Of a DNA stretch of 64,000 bases, positions 57,057-64,000 are shown in pieces. The stretch is from contig NZ_FMZI01000004.1 in NCBI RefSeq assembly GCF_900101505.1, positions 115,670-179,669 on the forward strand, in the 5' to 3' direction. A program made the position numbers and the translations under genes. A model generated the notes under the pieces. The model made no database searches. It saw nothing but the letters and a program-made list of their open reading frames with translations, and was not told the origin of the DNA. Numbering within the stretch: position 1 is the stretch's first letter; every line of letters starts with the position of its first letter. Origin of the DNA: Antarctobacter albus. GTDB lineage: Bacteria > Pseudomonadota > Alphaproteobacteria > Rhodobacterales > Rhodobacteraceae.

Positions 57057-58466
57057 ATGGCAGACTTTACCCTGACCGGCTTTTCGACCACGGCGCAGAC
57101 CCTGACCGGCAGCGAAACCGGTATCCTCACCGATGCCGATGCCAATCTCGTCGTCAACGGCGATGCCATCACGTCCAGCGGTAGTTTCAACAACCTGAGC
57201 ATCAATGGGTCTGTGATCGCGAGTACTTTGGTTAACAACAACGCCATCGAACACGATGGTGGGACGTTCACGGCCTTTGTGGGCCCATCAGGCTACGTCA
57301 ACTCAATCGAAGGCGACACGTTCTTCCTGTCGGGAACCTCCACGATGCGGATCCAAAACACCGGCACCATCCTGGCCGGCGCGGATGCGATCGACGCACG
57401 GGCATCGGACGGAGGTGCCCCGATCGACATCATCAACAGCGGCACGATCATCGGGGAATCGGACGGTCTTGTCCTTGATGGTGGGACAGCCAATGTCACG
57501 ATCGTGAATTCGGGTACAATCGAGGGCGGCTCTGGCGGGATTTTTTCGAACTTCTTTAGCGGAAGTATAGGCACAACCATTCTGCGCAACAGCGGCACGA
57601 TCTCGGGCGGCACAAGTTTCGCCTACACTTCCGAATTGGGGGGCGGTGTCGATCGCATCTTCAACAGCGGCGTCATGAACGGCGACGTCGAGATGGGCGT
57701 TGGAGACGACCGGCTCGACAACACCGGCGGCGTCATCAACGGCACCGTCTTTGGCGACTTCGGCAATGACACCCTGGCTGGCGGCGAGAACGCGGATGAT
57801 TTCAACGGTGGCGCGGATGCCGACACCATCGTCGGACGCGGCGGCGACGACCTGCTGGATGGCGAAGGGGGGGATGACTTCATCCTCGGCGGCGCGGGCA
57901 ACGACGACATCGAGGGCGGCAGCGAAAACGATACCATCAACGGCAACGCCGGCGACGACACGATCCTGGGCGACAGCGGCAACGACATCCTGGTCGGCCA
58001 GGACGGCAGCGACTTCCTGGACGGCAGCGACGGCCTCGACACGATGGATGGCGGCAACGGCGACGACATCCTTGAAGGCGGCGCCGACAACGACATTCTG
58101 CGCGGCCGCGCCGGCGAGGATGAACTGGCGGGCGGGCTGGGCCGGGATTTCCTGACCGGGGGCCAGGATGCGGATGTCTTTGTCTTCCGCAGCACGGCGG
58201 AAACCGTGGTCGGTGCCAACCGCGACCAGATCCTGGATTTTGAACAGGGCCTGGACCTGATCACCGTGGCGGGCCTGTCGCCGGGTGTCTTCGAATTCAG
58301 GGGCACCAGTGCCTTCGACCCCTCCGGCAACCCGGAGTTGCGCCTGTTCGAGACGGCCACCGGGTCGACCATCGTTCAGATCGACACCGATGGGGACGGC
58401 ACCCAGGACGCCGAGATCCGCGTGGCCAATGTCACCGGTCTGACGGCGGACGACTTCGTGCTTTGA
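57057..58466 (+). CDS. RTX protein 8 of the array
   Basis: The 469-residue protein starts MADFTLTGFSTTAQTLTGSE, as in RTX 2 and 3. Repeats such as NTGTILAGADAIDA, NSGTIIGESDGLVL, NSGTIEGGSGGIFS and NSGTISGGTSFAYT fill residues up to about 235. RTX nonapeptides continue to about 347, then the common tail. Its tail DNA is 212 bp identical to RTX 7, although the N-terminal parts of the two genes are unrelated in sequence. A stem-loop follows the gene. Confidence 0.9.
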   Translation: MADFTLTGFSTTAQTLTGSETGILTDADANLVVNGDAITSSGSFNNLSINGSVIASTLVNNNAIEHDGGTFTAFVGPSGYVNSIEGDTFFLSGTSTMRIQNTGTILAGADAIDARASDGGAPIDIINSGTIIGESDGLVLDGGTANVTIVNSGTIEGGSGGIFSNFFSGSIGTTILRNSGTISGGTSFAYTSELGGGVDRIFNSGVMNGDVEMGVGDDRLDNTGGVINGTVFGDFGNDTLAGGENADDFNGGADADTIVGRGGDDLLDGEGGDDFILGGAGNDDIEGGSENDTINGNAGDDTILGDSGNDILVGQDGSDFLDGSDGLDTMDGGNGDDILEGGADNDILRGRAGEDELAGGLGRDFLTGGQDADVFVFRSTAETVVGANRDQILDFEQGLDLITVAGLSPGVFEFRGTSAFDPSGNPELRLFETATGSTIVQIDTDGDGTQDAEIRVANVTGLTADDFVL

Positions 58467-58494
58467 TCCCCTCCCCACTGCCGGGTGACGTAAG

Positions 58495-58518
58495 ACAGGC
58501 CCCTGCGGGGGCCTGTTC
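58495..58518 (+). terminator. Terminator-like stem-loop after RTX 8
   Basis: ACAGGCCCC and GGGGCCTGT form a perfect 9-bp stem with a 4-base loop, 28 bases after the RTX 8 stop. The T run is short. Confidence 0.6.
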
Positions 58519-58683
58519 GGTTCCGGACGTTGGGGATTCGTGCCCGTTGCCCTATGATGGCACGCATTCACCAGTGCCCCCCTGCCCTTTCGCGCGCTCT
58601 GCTGGCGCATTTTTTAAGGGGTCCTGCCACAAGGCCGGGCGCTCGAAGGGCGTTAGTCCCGGCATTTTTCAAGGGAACCGATC

Positions 58684-60141
58684 ATGACACTAGTGTTTCA
58701 GAACGTAAGCCAGAACAGCGGCGTGACCGTCAACAACGGCGACACCCTGGCCATTCGCGATTTCGTCGACCTTTATTCGGCCGGAACGATTGTCACCCTG
58801 TCGAGCGGCACCAGCACAACCGGCGTCGTGAACGATGGCGACCTCTACGGCTATCTTGTCTTCAACGTGAATTCGGACCATTCACGGATCGTCAATAACG
58901 GCACTGTCTCGGCCATTATTTCCGACGGCAACACCGGCGAGGCTTTCAACCTTGGCGGGGCCGGAGGAATTCACAGACTGACGAACTTCGGCACCATCAC
59001 CGCTCAGGGTTCCCTGCTGGCCACCTACGAGGCGACCGGGCCGGTCACCATCGTCTTTACCAACCACGGCGAGGCGTTCACGGATTCCCAGATCCTCACC
59101 ACTCTGCGCGCGAACCTGAACAGCTTTTACCTGAACAATGCCGGATTCCTCGCCGGCGGGACACTGGACATGGCCGGGGGATTCCTGGCTCGGCTCATGA
59201 ACACCGGCACGCTTCATTCCAGTTTCATCGACATGGATGCGACATCCGGCGCGACACTGGTCAATCACGGCATCATCGCCGATGAGAATGACCCCACGAC
59301 GGTCCTGACCAGCAGCGTTGGAGACACCGTCGTCAACTCCGGCGTGATCACCGGGAACCTCAACCTGTTGAACGGCAACGACCGCTACGAGGCCCTGAAC
59401 GCAGGCATCGTTTCCGGCGGTATCCAAGGATCGAACGGCAACGACACGATTTCCGGCGGCAGCGGCGATGATAGCCTGGCCGGCGGCAACGACCAGGACC
59501 TGCTGGTGGGCCGGGACGGAGAAGACACGCTGGAGGGCGGTGCCGGGTTCGACACGCTGCTGGGCGGCAATGGCAACGATCTGCTGGACGGTGGCAATAA
59601 CAACGACACGCTGAACGGCAACGCGGGCAACGACACGTTGAACGGTGGCTTCGGCAACGACCTTCTCGTCGGACAGCAGGGCGAGGACCTGCTCGAAGGC
59701 GGCCCCGGCAACGATACGATGGATGGCGGCGCGGACAACGACGTGCTCGAAGGCGGTGCGGACAACGACATCCTGCGCGGTCGGGCGGGCGAAGACGCCC
59801 TGGCCGGCGGCCTGGGAAGGGACCTGCTGACCGGCGGGCAGGATGCGGACATCTTTGTCTTCCGCAGCGCTGCCGAGACCGTGGTCGGCGCCAACCGCGA
59901 CCAGATCCTGGATTTAGAACAGGGCGTGGACCTGATCTCTGTCGCGGGCCTCAGCCCCGGTGTCTTCGAGTTCCGCGGCACGGCGGGCTTCGCCCCCTCG
60001 GGCAACCCCGAATTGCGCCTGTTCGAGACCGCCACCGGTTCGACCATCGTGCAGCTGGACGTGGATGGCGATGGCAACGCCGATGCCGAGATCCGGGTGG
60101 CCAATGTCACCGGGCTGACGGCGGATGACTTTGCCCTCTGA
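58684..60141 (+). CDS. RTX protein 9 of the array (last copy)
   Basis: The 485-residue protein starts MTLVFQNVSQNSGVTVNNGD. Solenoid motifs include NDGDLYGYLVFNV, NNGTVSAIISDG, NAGFLAGGTLDMAG, NTGTLHSSFIDM and NSGVITGNLNLLNG. RTX repeats run from about residue 249 to 363. The tail is the most diverged in its first part (EDALAGGLGRDLLTGGQDAD, DQILDLEQGVDLI) and ends TADDFAL. No signal peptide. As the terminal member it is followed, 95 bases later, by the hemerythrin gene on the same strand. Confidence 0.9.
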   Translation: MTLVFQNVSQNSGVTVNNGDTLAIRDFVDLYSAGTIVTLSSGTSTTGVVNDGDLYGYLVFNVNSDHSRIVNNGTVSAIISDGNTGEAFNLGGAGGIHRLTNFGTITAQGSLLATYEATGPVTIVFTNHGEAFTDSQILTTLRANLNSFYLNNAGFLAGGTLDMAGGFLARLMNTGTLHSSFIDMDATSGATLVNHGIIADENDPTTVLTSSVGDTVVNSGVITGNLNLLNGNDRYEALNAGIVSGGIQGSNGNDTISGGSGDDSLAGGNDQDLLVGRDGEDTLEGGAGFDTLLGGNGNDLLDGGNNNDTLNGNAGNDTLNGGFGNDLLVGQQGEDLLEGGPGNDTMDGGADNDVLEGGADNDILRGRAGEDALAGGLGRDLLTGGQDADIFVFRSAAETVVGANRDQILDLEQGVDLISVAGLSPGVFEFRGTAGFAPSGNPELRLFETATGSTIVQLDVDGDGNADAEIRVANVTGLTADDFAL

Positions 60142-60202
60142 GTTTCGGCCCCGGTCATCCTGCTGTGCGTCCGGGGCCCCTGCCCTGTGCAAGCGCGCAA
60201 GT

Positions 60203-60217
60203 TGTTATATCATAACA
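60203..60217. promoter_or_regulatory. Zur-like palindrome upstream of hemerythrin gene
   Basis: TGTTAT-ATC-ATAACA is a perfect 6-bp inverted repeat with a 3-base spacer. It resembles the zinc uptake regulator (Zur) box known from gammaproteobacteria, while alphaproteobacterial boxes described are usually shorter in the centre. It ends 19 bases before the hemerythrin start codon, where a repressor would block transcription or translation initiation. It is strikingly AT-rich against the surrounding GC-rich DNA. Confidence 0.5.
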
Positions 60218-60236
60218 TTCGGCCCATCTGGGTCGC

Positions 60237-60800
60237 ATGACCTACGACATCGAGACCCGCAGCGGTCTGCCCACTGAAATGCAGACCCTGCTCCGGGACC
60301 TGCCACGCGATGGCTGGCAGGCACACCCGGGACTTGCCGACAGCACCCGCAACTGGATGCGCGCCCACCAGGGCTTTCGCCAGCTTGGAGAGATCCTGCA
60401 GGAGGATACAGAGGCTTTCCTGGACAAGGAGATGGAGGACCAGGCCTATGCCGGGCGTCTGGCGCATTTCGGCAACCTGCTGGTGCGCAACCTGCATGGG
60501 CACCACAGCTGGGAGGACCGCAGGTTCTTTCCAGAGCTGGAGGCCGCCGACCCGCGCTTTGCCGCCGGGCTGGAGATGCTGGAAAGCGACCATGTCGCGC
60601 TGGACGACCTGCTGGACCGTTTCACGCGGTCGGCCAACCGGGTGGTACAGCTGTCCTCGCTGGAGCCGCGCCAGATGGCAGAAGAGGCCCGCCCGGTGCG
60701 TGACCTGTCGGAGACGCTGCGCGGGTTCCTTGCCCGGCACCTGACCGACGAAGAGGACCTGGTGGTGCCGATCCTGCTGCATCACCGGCTGCGCGGCTAG
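60237..60800 (+). CDS. Hemerythrin-domain protein
   Basis: The 187-residue protein is a single hemerythrin-like four-helix bundle that binds two iron atoms. Ligand candidates are the histidine in MRAHQGFRQLGEILQ near residue 43, the HFGNLLVRNLHGHHSWEDRR segment near 80-97 with the HHxxED motif, ESDHVALDDLLDRF near residue 121, and ARHLTDEEDLVVPILLHHR near 165-183. Such proteins sense or store oxygen or iron or detoxify nitric oxide. A Zur-like palindrome lies just upstream. It follows the RTX array but is unlikely to be part of it. Confidence 0.87.
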   Translation: MTYDIETRSGLPTEMQTLLRDLPRDGWQAHPGLADSTRNWMRAHQGFRQLGEILQEDTEAFLDKEMEDQAYAGRLAHFGNLLVRNLHGHHSWEDRRFFPELEAADPRFAAGLEMLESDHVALDDLLDRFTRSANRVVQLSSLEPRQMAEEARPVRDLSETLRGFLARHLTDEEDLVVPILLHHRLRG

Positions 60801-61015
60801 GCACCGCACGCTGCGGAAACCAAGGGTTAACCGGGATCGGGCAAAACCGCTCCCGGTCGACCAGCAAACCGGATCAGCACCCCTCCCTCGGGGTCCGTTC
60901 GATCTGCGCAGAATGGGGCGGAACTCGCCCCCAGGGCCGGGATTGGCACTCCGGCGCTTGCGATCCGTTTCCGGCGGCCGCCGGCCTTGCATCCGCCCAA
61001 ATGGGCAAAGGCACA

Positions 61016-61048
61016 AAGAAAACCGCCCCGGTCAGACGACCGGGGCGG
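61016..61048 (-). terminator. Rho-independent terminator of the SPOR/trypsin-like gene
   Basis: On the minus strand CCGCCCCGGTC pairs perfectly with GACCGGGGCGG over a 4-base loop and is followed by a U-rich run, 25 bases after the stop. Confidence 0.85.
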
Positions 61049-61073
61049 CATTCGCGCTGCGCATTCGGCAGGT

Positions 61074-62882
61074 TTACCAACAGCTGACAAGCACCGTCAT
61101 TTCGGCGGCCAGGTTGGTCAGGTCCTCGGGCGCCAGCGGGGTCAGACCGCCGCGCGCCACCGGCTGTATGCCGTTGTCGCGCAGGAAATCCAGGATCATC
61201 TCGCCCTTGGCGGCAAAGCTCACCTGCTCCGGCAGAACACGCCCGCCGGGCGCCTCCTTGGGCAGCAACATCCCCAGCACCGTGCCGCCACTGTCGAAGA
61301 CGGGGCCGCCGACATCACCAGGCAGCGCCGAAAGCGCCAGCCGCTTGATGCGGTCCTCGCCGCCCAGGCCGCGCAGATCCTCGAGCGTGCCAAAGGTCAG
61401 CGTCGGCGCGGTCAGCACGCCACCAAAGGAAAACCCGGCCACGGCCACCTCGGATTGCAGCCGCAACTCGCCGGAGCGAAACTGCGCCACGCGGCGCGGC
61501 GCAAGCTGTTCGACCGGGGTCAGCACGGCGATGCCCAGTTCCTCGTTCACGACCATCACGCGTGCGTCATGGACGCCGTTCAGCGTCACCCGCTCGCAGC
61601 CGGCAACCAGCGCGGCAGAGGTCAGCACCGTGCCGCGCGCCTCGATGAAAAAGCCGGTGGCGCTGGCCTTGGCGGTGCGCACCTTCAGGCCCGAGACCAG
61701 GTCGACCGCCTGGCCATCGTCGCTGACCAGTGCCGGGTCAAGCACGCCGTCGATGCGGGTATAGCTGTCCTGCATGATCTTCAGGACGCGGGTGCGGCGT
61801 TCCTCGTCACCGGCCGGCCAGACCAGGCCAAAGCCCTTGATCTCGCCGTTCTGCAGGCCGACCTCGAACCGGGTCACGATACGGTCGTTCTGGCCGGTGA
61901 TGGTAAAGCCCCGCGCATCGCGGCGGCGCTCGCCCTCGACCGGGATGATCTCCAGCGTCTGCATGATTTCATACAGGCCCGCCAGGTTGCCCGCGTCGCC
62001 GGGCTGGCTGACCAGGATGACCCGCGCGCCCAGGTCGCCCCTGGGCTTGTAGATCGCGAAGGGCGACTCGTAACGGTCGAACTCGACCACGCCCAGCGGC
62101 AGTTCCATCGCGATGCCGGTGCGCGCATCCTGCACCAGCTCCATCCCCATGCCGTCCAGCACGGCGTTGTACTGGCCCAGCAGGACCGCGCGCTGGCGTG
62201 TGCTGAGCACGCCGGTCGGATCAAAGTTGTTGGCCTCCTGCCAGCGCGACATGGACCCGCGCGTGCCGGGGCCAAAGGCGCCGTCGATGGCCCCTTCGTA
62301 GAACCCGGCCCATTGCAGGGCGATCTGCAGCGCATCGCGTTCCTCGCGGGTCAGCGCACGTTCAGAGGCGCGGGCCTCCTGCAGGGTTTCCTCGGGGATC
62401 GCGGGGACCACGGGCTCGGGCGCGGTGACGGGCGCCTCGGCGACCGGGTCTGCCTGCGGCGCGGGCGTGGGCTGTGCCGCCGGATCGGCCGTGTCCTGCG
62501 GCACCGGCACCACTGGGGCGCCGTCGTTGTTCACGCCGACCGGCCAGAACTGCTGGCCAAAGGTCTCGCGCGGCTCGATGTAGCTGTCCGCCGGGATGCG
62601 CCGCGCCTGCAACAGCGCGTTCAGCTGCGCCTCGGCCTGCGCGCGGGTATAGGGGCCCAGCGCAATCCCGTACCAGCCGCCGCCCAGCGCAAAGCCGTTC
62701 ACGTCGGGCAGTCGGCCCGAGTAATCGCGCACGCTGTCCTGCGCGCTGGCCAGCGAGGTGCGCGCCTCGACCTGGATGAAGACGATGTCATCCGCCGCCT
62801 GCGCCGAGGCACCGTGCTGCGCCAATGTCGAGGCGACGACCAGCACCATCGCGAAGAAGACCGAAATTAGTCTTTGTATCAT
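61074..62882 (-). CDS. SPOR/peptidoglycan-binding protein with degenerate trypsin-like domain
   Basis: The 602-residue protein has a signal peptide (residues 1-29), a SPOR-like domain (about 32-105), a proline-alanine linker (about 120-165), a peptidoglycan-binding helix domain (about 180-238, YEGAIDGAFGPGTRGSMSRW), a middle domain of unknown type, and a trypsin-like domain from about 400. In the last, all three catalytic positions are changed: the histidine of L-T-N-A-H is Ala424 (LTSAALVAGC), the aspartate is Gly450, and the serine of GDSGGP is Val524 (PGDVGGPVFD). It is therefore a pseudoprotease. It probably acts at the septum or cell wall. Confidence 0.82.
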   Translation of the reverse strand: MIQRLISVFFAMVLVVASTLAQHGASAQAADDIVFIQVEARTSLASAQDSVRDYSGRLPDVNGFALGGGWYGIALGPYTRAQAEAQLNALLQARRIPADSYIEPRETFGQQFWPVGVNNDGAPVVPVPQDTADPAAQPTPAPQADPVAEAPVTAPEPVVPAIPEETLQEARASERALTREERDALQIALQWAGFYEGAIDGAFGPGTRGSMSRWQEANNFDPTGVLSTRQRAVLLGQYNAVLDGMGMELVQDARTGIAMELPLGVVEFDRYESPFAIYKPRGDLGARVILVSQPGDAGNLAGLYEIMQTLEIIPVEGERRRDARGFTITGQNDRIVTRFEVGLQNGEIKGFGLVWPAGDEERRTRVLKIMQDSYTRIDGVLDPALVSDDGQAVDLVSGLKVRTAKASATGFFIEARGTVLTSAALVAGCERVTLNGVHDARVMVVNEELGIAVLTPVEQLAPRRVAQFRSGELRLQSEVAVAGFSFGGVLTAPTLTFGTLEDLRGLGGEDRIKRLALSALPGDVGGPVFDSGGTVLGMLLPKEAPGGRVLPEQVSFAAKGEMILDFLRDNGIQPVARGGLTPLAPEDLTNLAAEMTVLVSCW

Positions 62883-63053
62883 GGGAGTTAGGGACCCTTT
62901 GGCTCTGAAATCTCAACCTTATCCACCGACCGAGTCTTAACAGAAGCCCCGGCATATGCACGCCAAAAGGACGTGAGGCGCAGACCTCCTATCAGATTGA
63001 CCCCGCCCGCGCACCGCCCTAATCAGGCGCCAGCCGAAAAAAGGAGCCCTGAC

Positions 63054-63983
63054 ATGGCCGGGAGCCCGCAAAAGCCTCGCAGTTTCCAGGAGATCATCCT
63101 GCGCCTCCAGACCTATTGGTCGGGCAAGGGTTGCGCGATTCTGCAGCCCTACGACATGGAGGTCGGCGCCGGCACCTTCCACCCGGCCACGACGCTGCGC
63201 GCGCTCGGGCCCCGCCCCTGGGCCGCGGCCTATGTCCAGCCCTCGCGCCGTCCGACCGACGGGCGCTATGGCGAGAACCCGAACCGCCTGCAGCATTACT
63301 ACCAGTTCCAGGTGCTGATCAAACCCAGCCCGCCGGACCTTCAGGCGCTTTATCTCGGGTCGCTCGAGGCCATCGGCATCGACATGGCCCTGCACGACGT
63401 GCGCTTTGTCGAGGACGACTGGGAAAGCCCGACGCTGGGCGCCTGGGGCCTGGGCTGGGAGGTCTGGTGCGACGGCATGGAAGTCAGCCAGTTCACCTAT
63501 TTCCAGCAGGTCGGCGGGCATGACTGTACGCCTGTCTCGGGCGAGCTGACCTATGGCCTCGAACGGCTGGCAATGTATGTCCTGGGCGTCGATCACGTCA
63601 TGGAGATGCCCTTCAACGATCCGCAAAGCCCGCAGCCGCTGACCTATGGCGACGTCTTCCGTCAGACCGAAGAGGAATATTCGCGCTGGAACTTCGACGT
63701 GGCCGACACAGAGGTTCTGCTGCGCCACTTCGAAGAGGCCGAGGCCGAATGCGCCCGCATCCTCGACCAGGAGGCGCAGGACCCCAAGATGGCCCGCCGC
63801 ATCGTCATGGCGCATCCCGCCTATGACCAGTGCATCAAGGCCAGCCACATCTTCAACCTGCTGGACGCGCGCGGCGTGATCTCGGTCACCGAACGGCAAA
63901 GCTACATCGGCCGCGTCCGTACTCTGGCCAAGATGTGCGCCGATGCCTTCACCCAGACCGAGGCCGGGGGGTACGCCGCGTGA
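63054..63983 (+). CDS. glyQ: Glycyl-tRNA synthetase alpha subunit
   Basis: The 309-residue subunit makes up half of the alpha2-beta2 glycyl-tRNA synthetase. From the ATG at 63054, with AAGGAG nine bases upstream, it reads [20 protein letters not shown], then the class II motifs: [40 protein letters not shown] and [16 protein letters not shown] near residue 165. The alpha subunit holds the catalytic core. It ends at 63983; the following gene begins in overlap. glyS should lie downstream, outside the window. Confidence 0.97.
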   Translation: MAGSPQKPRSFQEIILRLQTYWSGKGCAILQPYDMEVGAGTFHPATTLRALGPRPWAAAYVQPSRRPTDGRYGENPNRLQHYYQFQVLIKPSPPDLQALYLGSLEAIGIDMALHDVRFVEDDWESPTLGAWGLGWEVWCDGMEVSQFTYFQQVGGHDCTPVSGELTYGLERLAMYVLGVDHVMEMPFNDPQSPQPLTYGDVFRQTEEEYSRWNFDVADTEVLLRHFEEAEAECARILDQEAQDPKMARRIVMAHPAYDQCIKASHIFNLLDARGVISVTERQSYIGRVRTLAKMCADAFTQTEAGGYAA

Positions 63984-64000
63984 CCCTCGGCAAGCTTATG
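63980..64000 (+). CDS. Start of the next gene after glyQ, cut by window edge
   Basis: A GTG at 63980 overlaps the glyQ stop as GTGA and reads V-T-L-G-K-L-M to the edge of the window. Only seven codons are visible. Such a four-base overlap suggests a translationally coupled small gene between glyQ and glyS, as seen in Rhodobacteraceae, but the evidence is minimal. Confidence 0.3.

Noticed and set aside
45400-60000. Regular short DNA repeats resembling a CRISPR array
   Set aside because: The periodicity follows the nonapeptide RTX repeats inside coding frames; there are no constant repeats with unique spacers and no cas genes.
44584-60141. RTX array as a toxin-immunity (polymorphic toxin) system
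   Set aside because: No toxin domain follows the RTX block, no small immunity-like genes lie between members, and tails rather than N-termini are conserved.
61074-62882. Active DegP/trypsin-like protease
   Set aside because: All three catalytic positions are substituted, so peptidase activity is unlikely.

Overview
The window looks like the chromosome of a high-GC alphaproteobacterium of the Rhodobacteraceae (roseobacter group). The evidence is a ChvE-GguA-GguB sugar transporter beside a non-phosphorylating arabinose/galactose pathway, an aa3-type CtaD, a DUF2244 gene, paired DUF1127 genes, glyQ behind a SPOR-domain trypsin-like protein, and a GC-rich intergenic repeat of the kind I know from this family. 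No rRNA, CRISPR array or prophage was seen. One tRNA (tRNA-Leu, GAG anticodon) is present.

Region 1 (1-8.7 kb) is a minus-strand operon for oxidative L-arabinose/D-galactose catabolism. It encodes ChvE-type binding protein, GguA ATPase, GguB permease, sugar-acid dehydratase, sugar 1-dehydrogenase, a DapA-family 2-keto-3-deoxy sugar-acid dehydratase, and the start of a semialdehyde dehydrogenase cut by the window edge. A divergent LysR regulator resembling GbpR is read from the other side of a palindrome.

Region 2 (8.8-24.6 kb) is a decaying catabolic island. CoA ligase, thiolase, short-chain dehydrogenases, enoyl-CoA hydratases, hydroxyacyl-CoA dehydrogenases, a family III CoA transferase, an acyl-CoA dehydrogenase and a TRAP transporter are nearly all broken by nonsense codons, frameshifts and internal deletions. 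One gene carries an IS3-family scar. The enzyme set recalls cyclohexanecarboxylate (Ali/Bad) degradation. One IclR regulator, a LysR regulator, a flavin reductase and an EthD-like gene are intact. A second IclR gene has lost 66 residues of its effector domain.

Region 3 (24.8-44.4 kb) is ordinary core genome: tRNA-Leu, lipB, a GNAT gene, two DUF1127 genes, ctaD with an upstream FNR-type box, DUF2244, two glycosyltransferases, a yqeY-like gene, carA, a GntR regulator, a HAD nucleotidase, a UbiH-type hydroxylase, a class V aminotransferase, two overlapping Lrp/AsnC genes and ilvC.

Region 4 (44.5-60.2 kb) is the standout: nine consecutive same-strand genes (eight intact, one pseudogene) for RTX proteins with no N-terminal signal peptide. 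Each joins a variable N-terminal region of short N-x-G-x-I repeats to a calcium-binding RTX block and an almost invariant C-terminal tail of about 122 residues that looks like a serralysin-type type I secretion signal. Two neighbours share 212 bp with no difference, which points to recent gene conversion. No exporter genes are in the window.

Region 5 (60.2-64 kb) has a hemerythrin-like gene behind a Zur-like palindrome, a SPOR/peptidoglycan-binding protein whose trypsin-like domain has lost all three catalytic residues, and glyQ.
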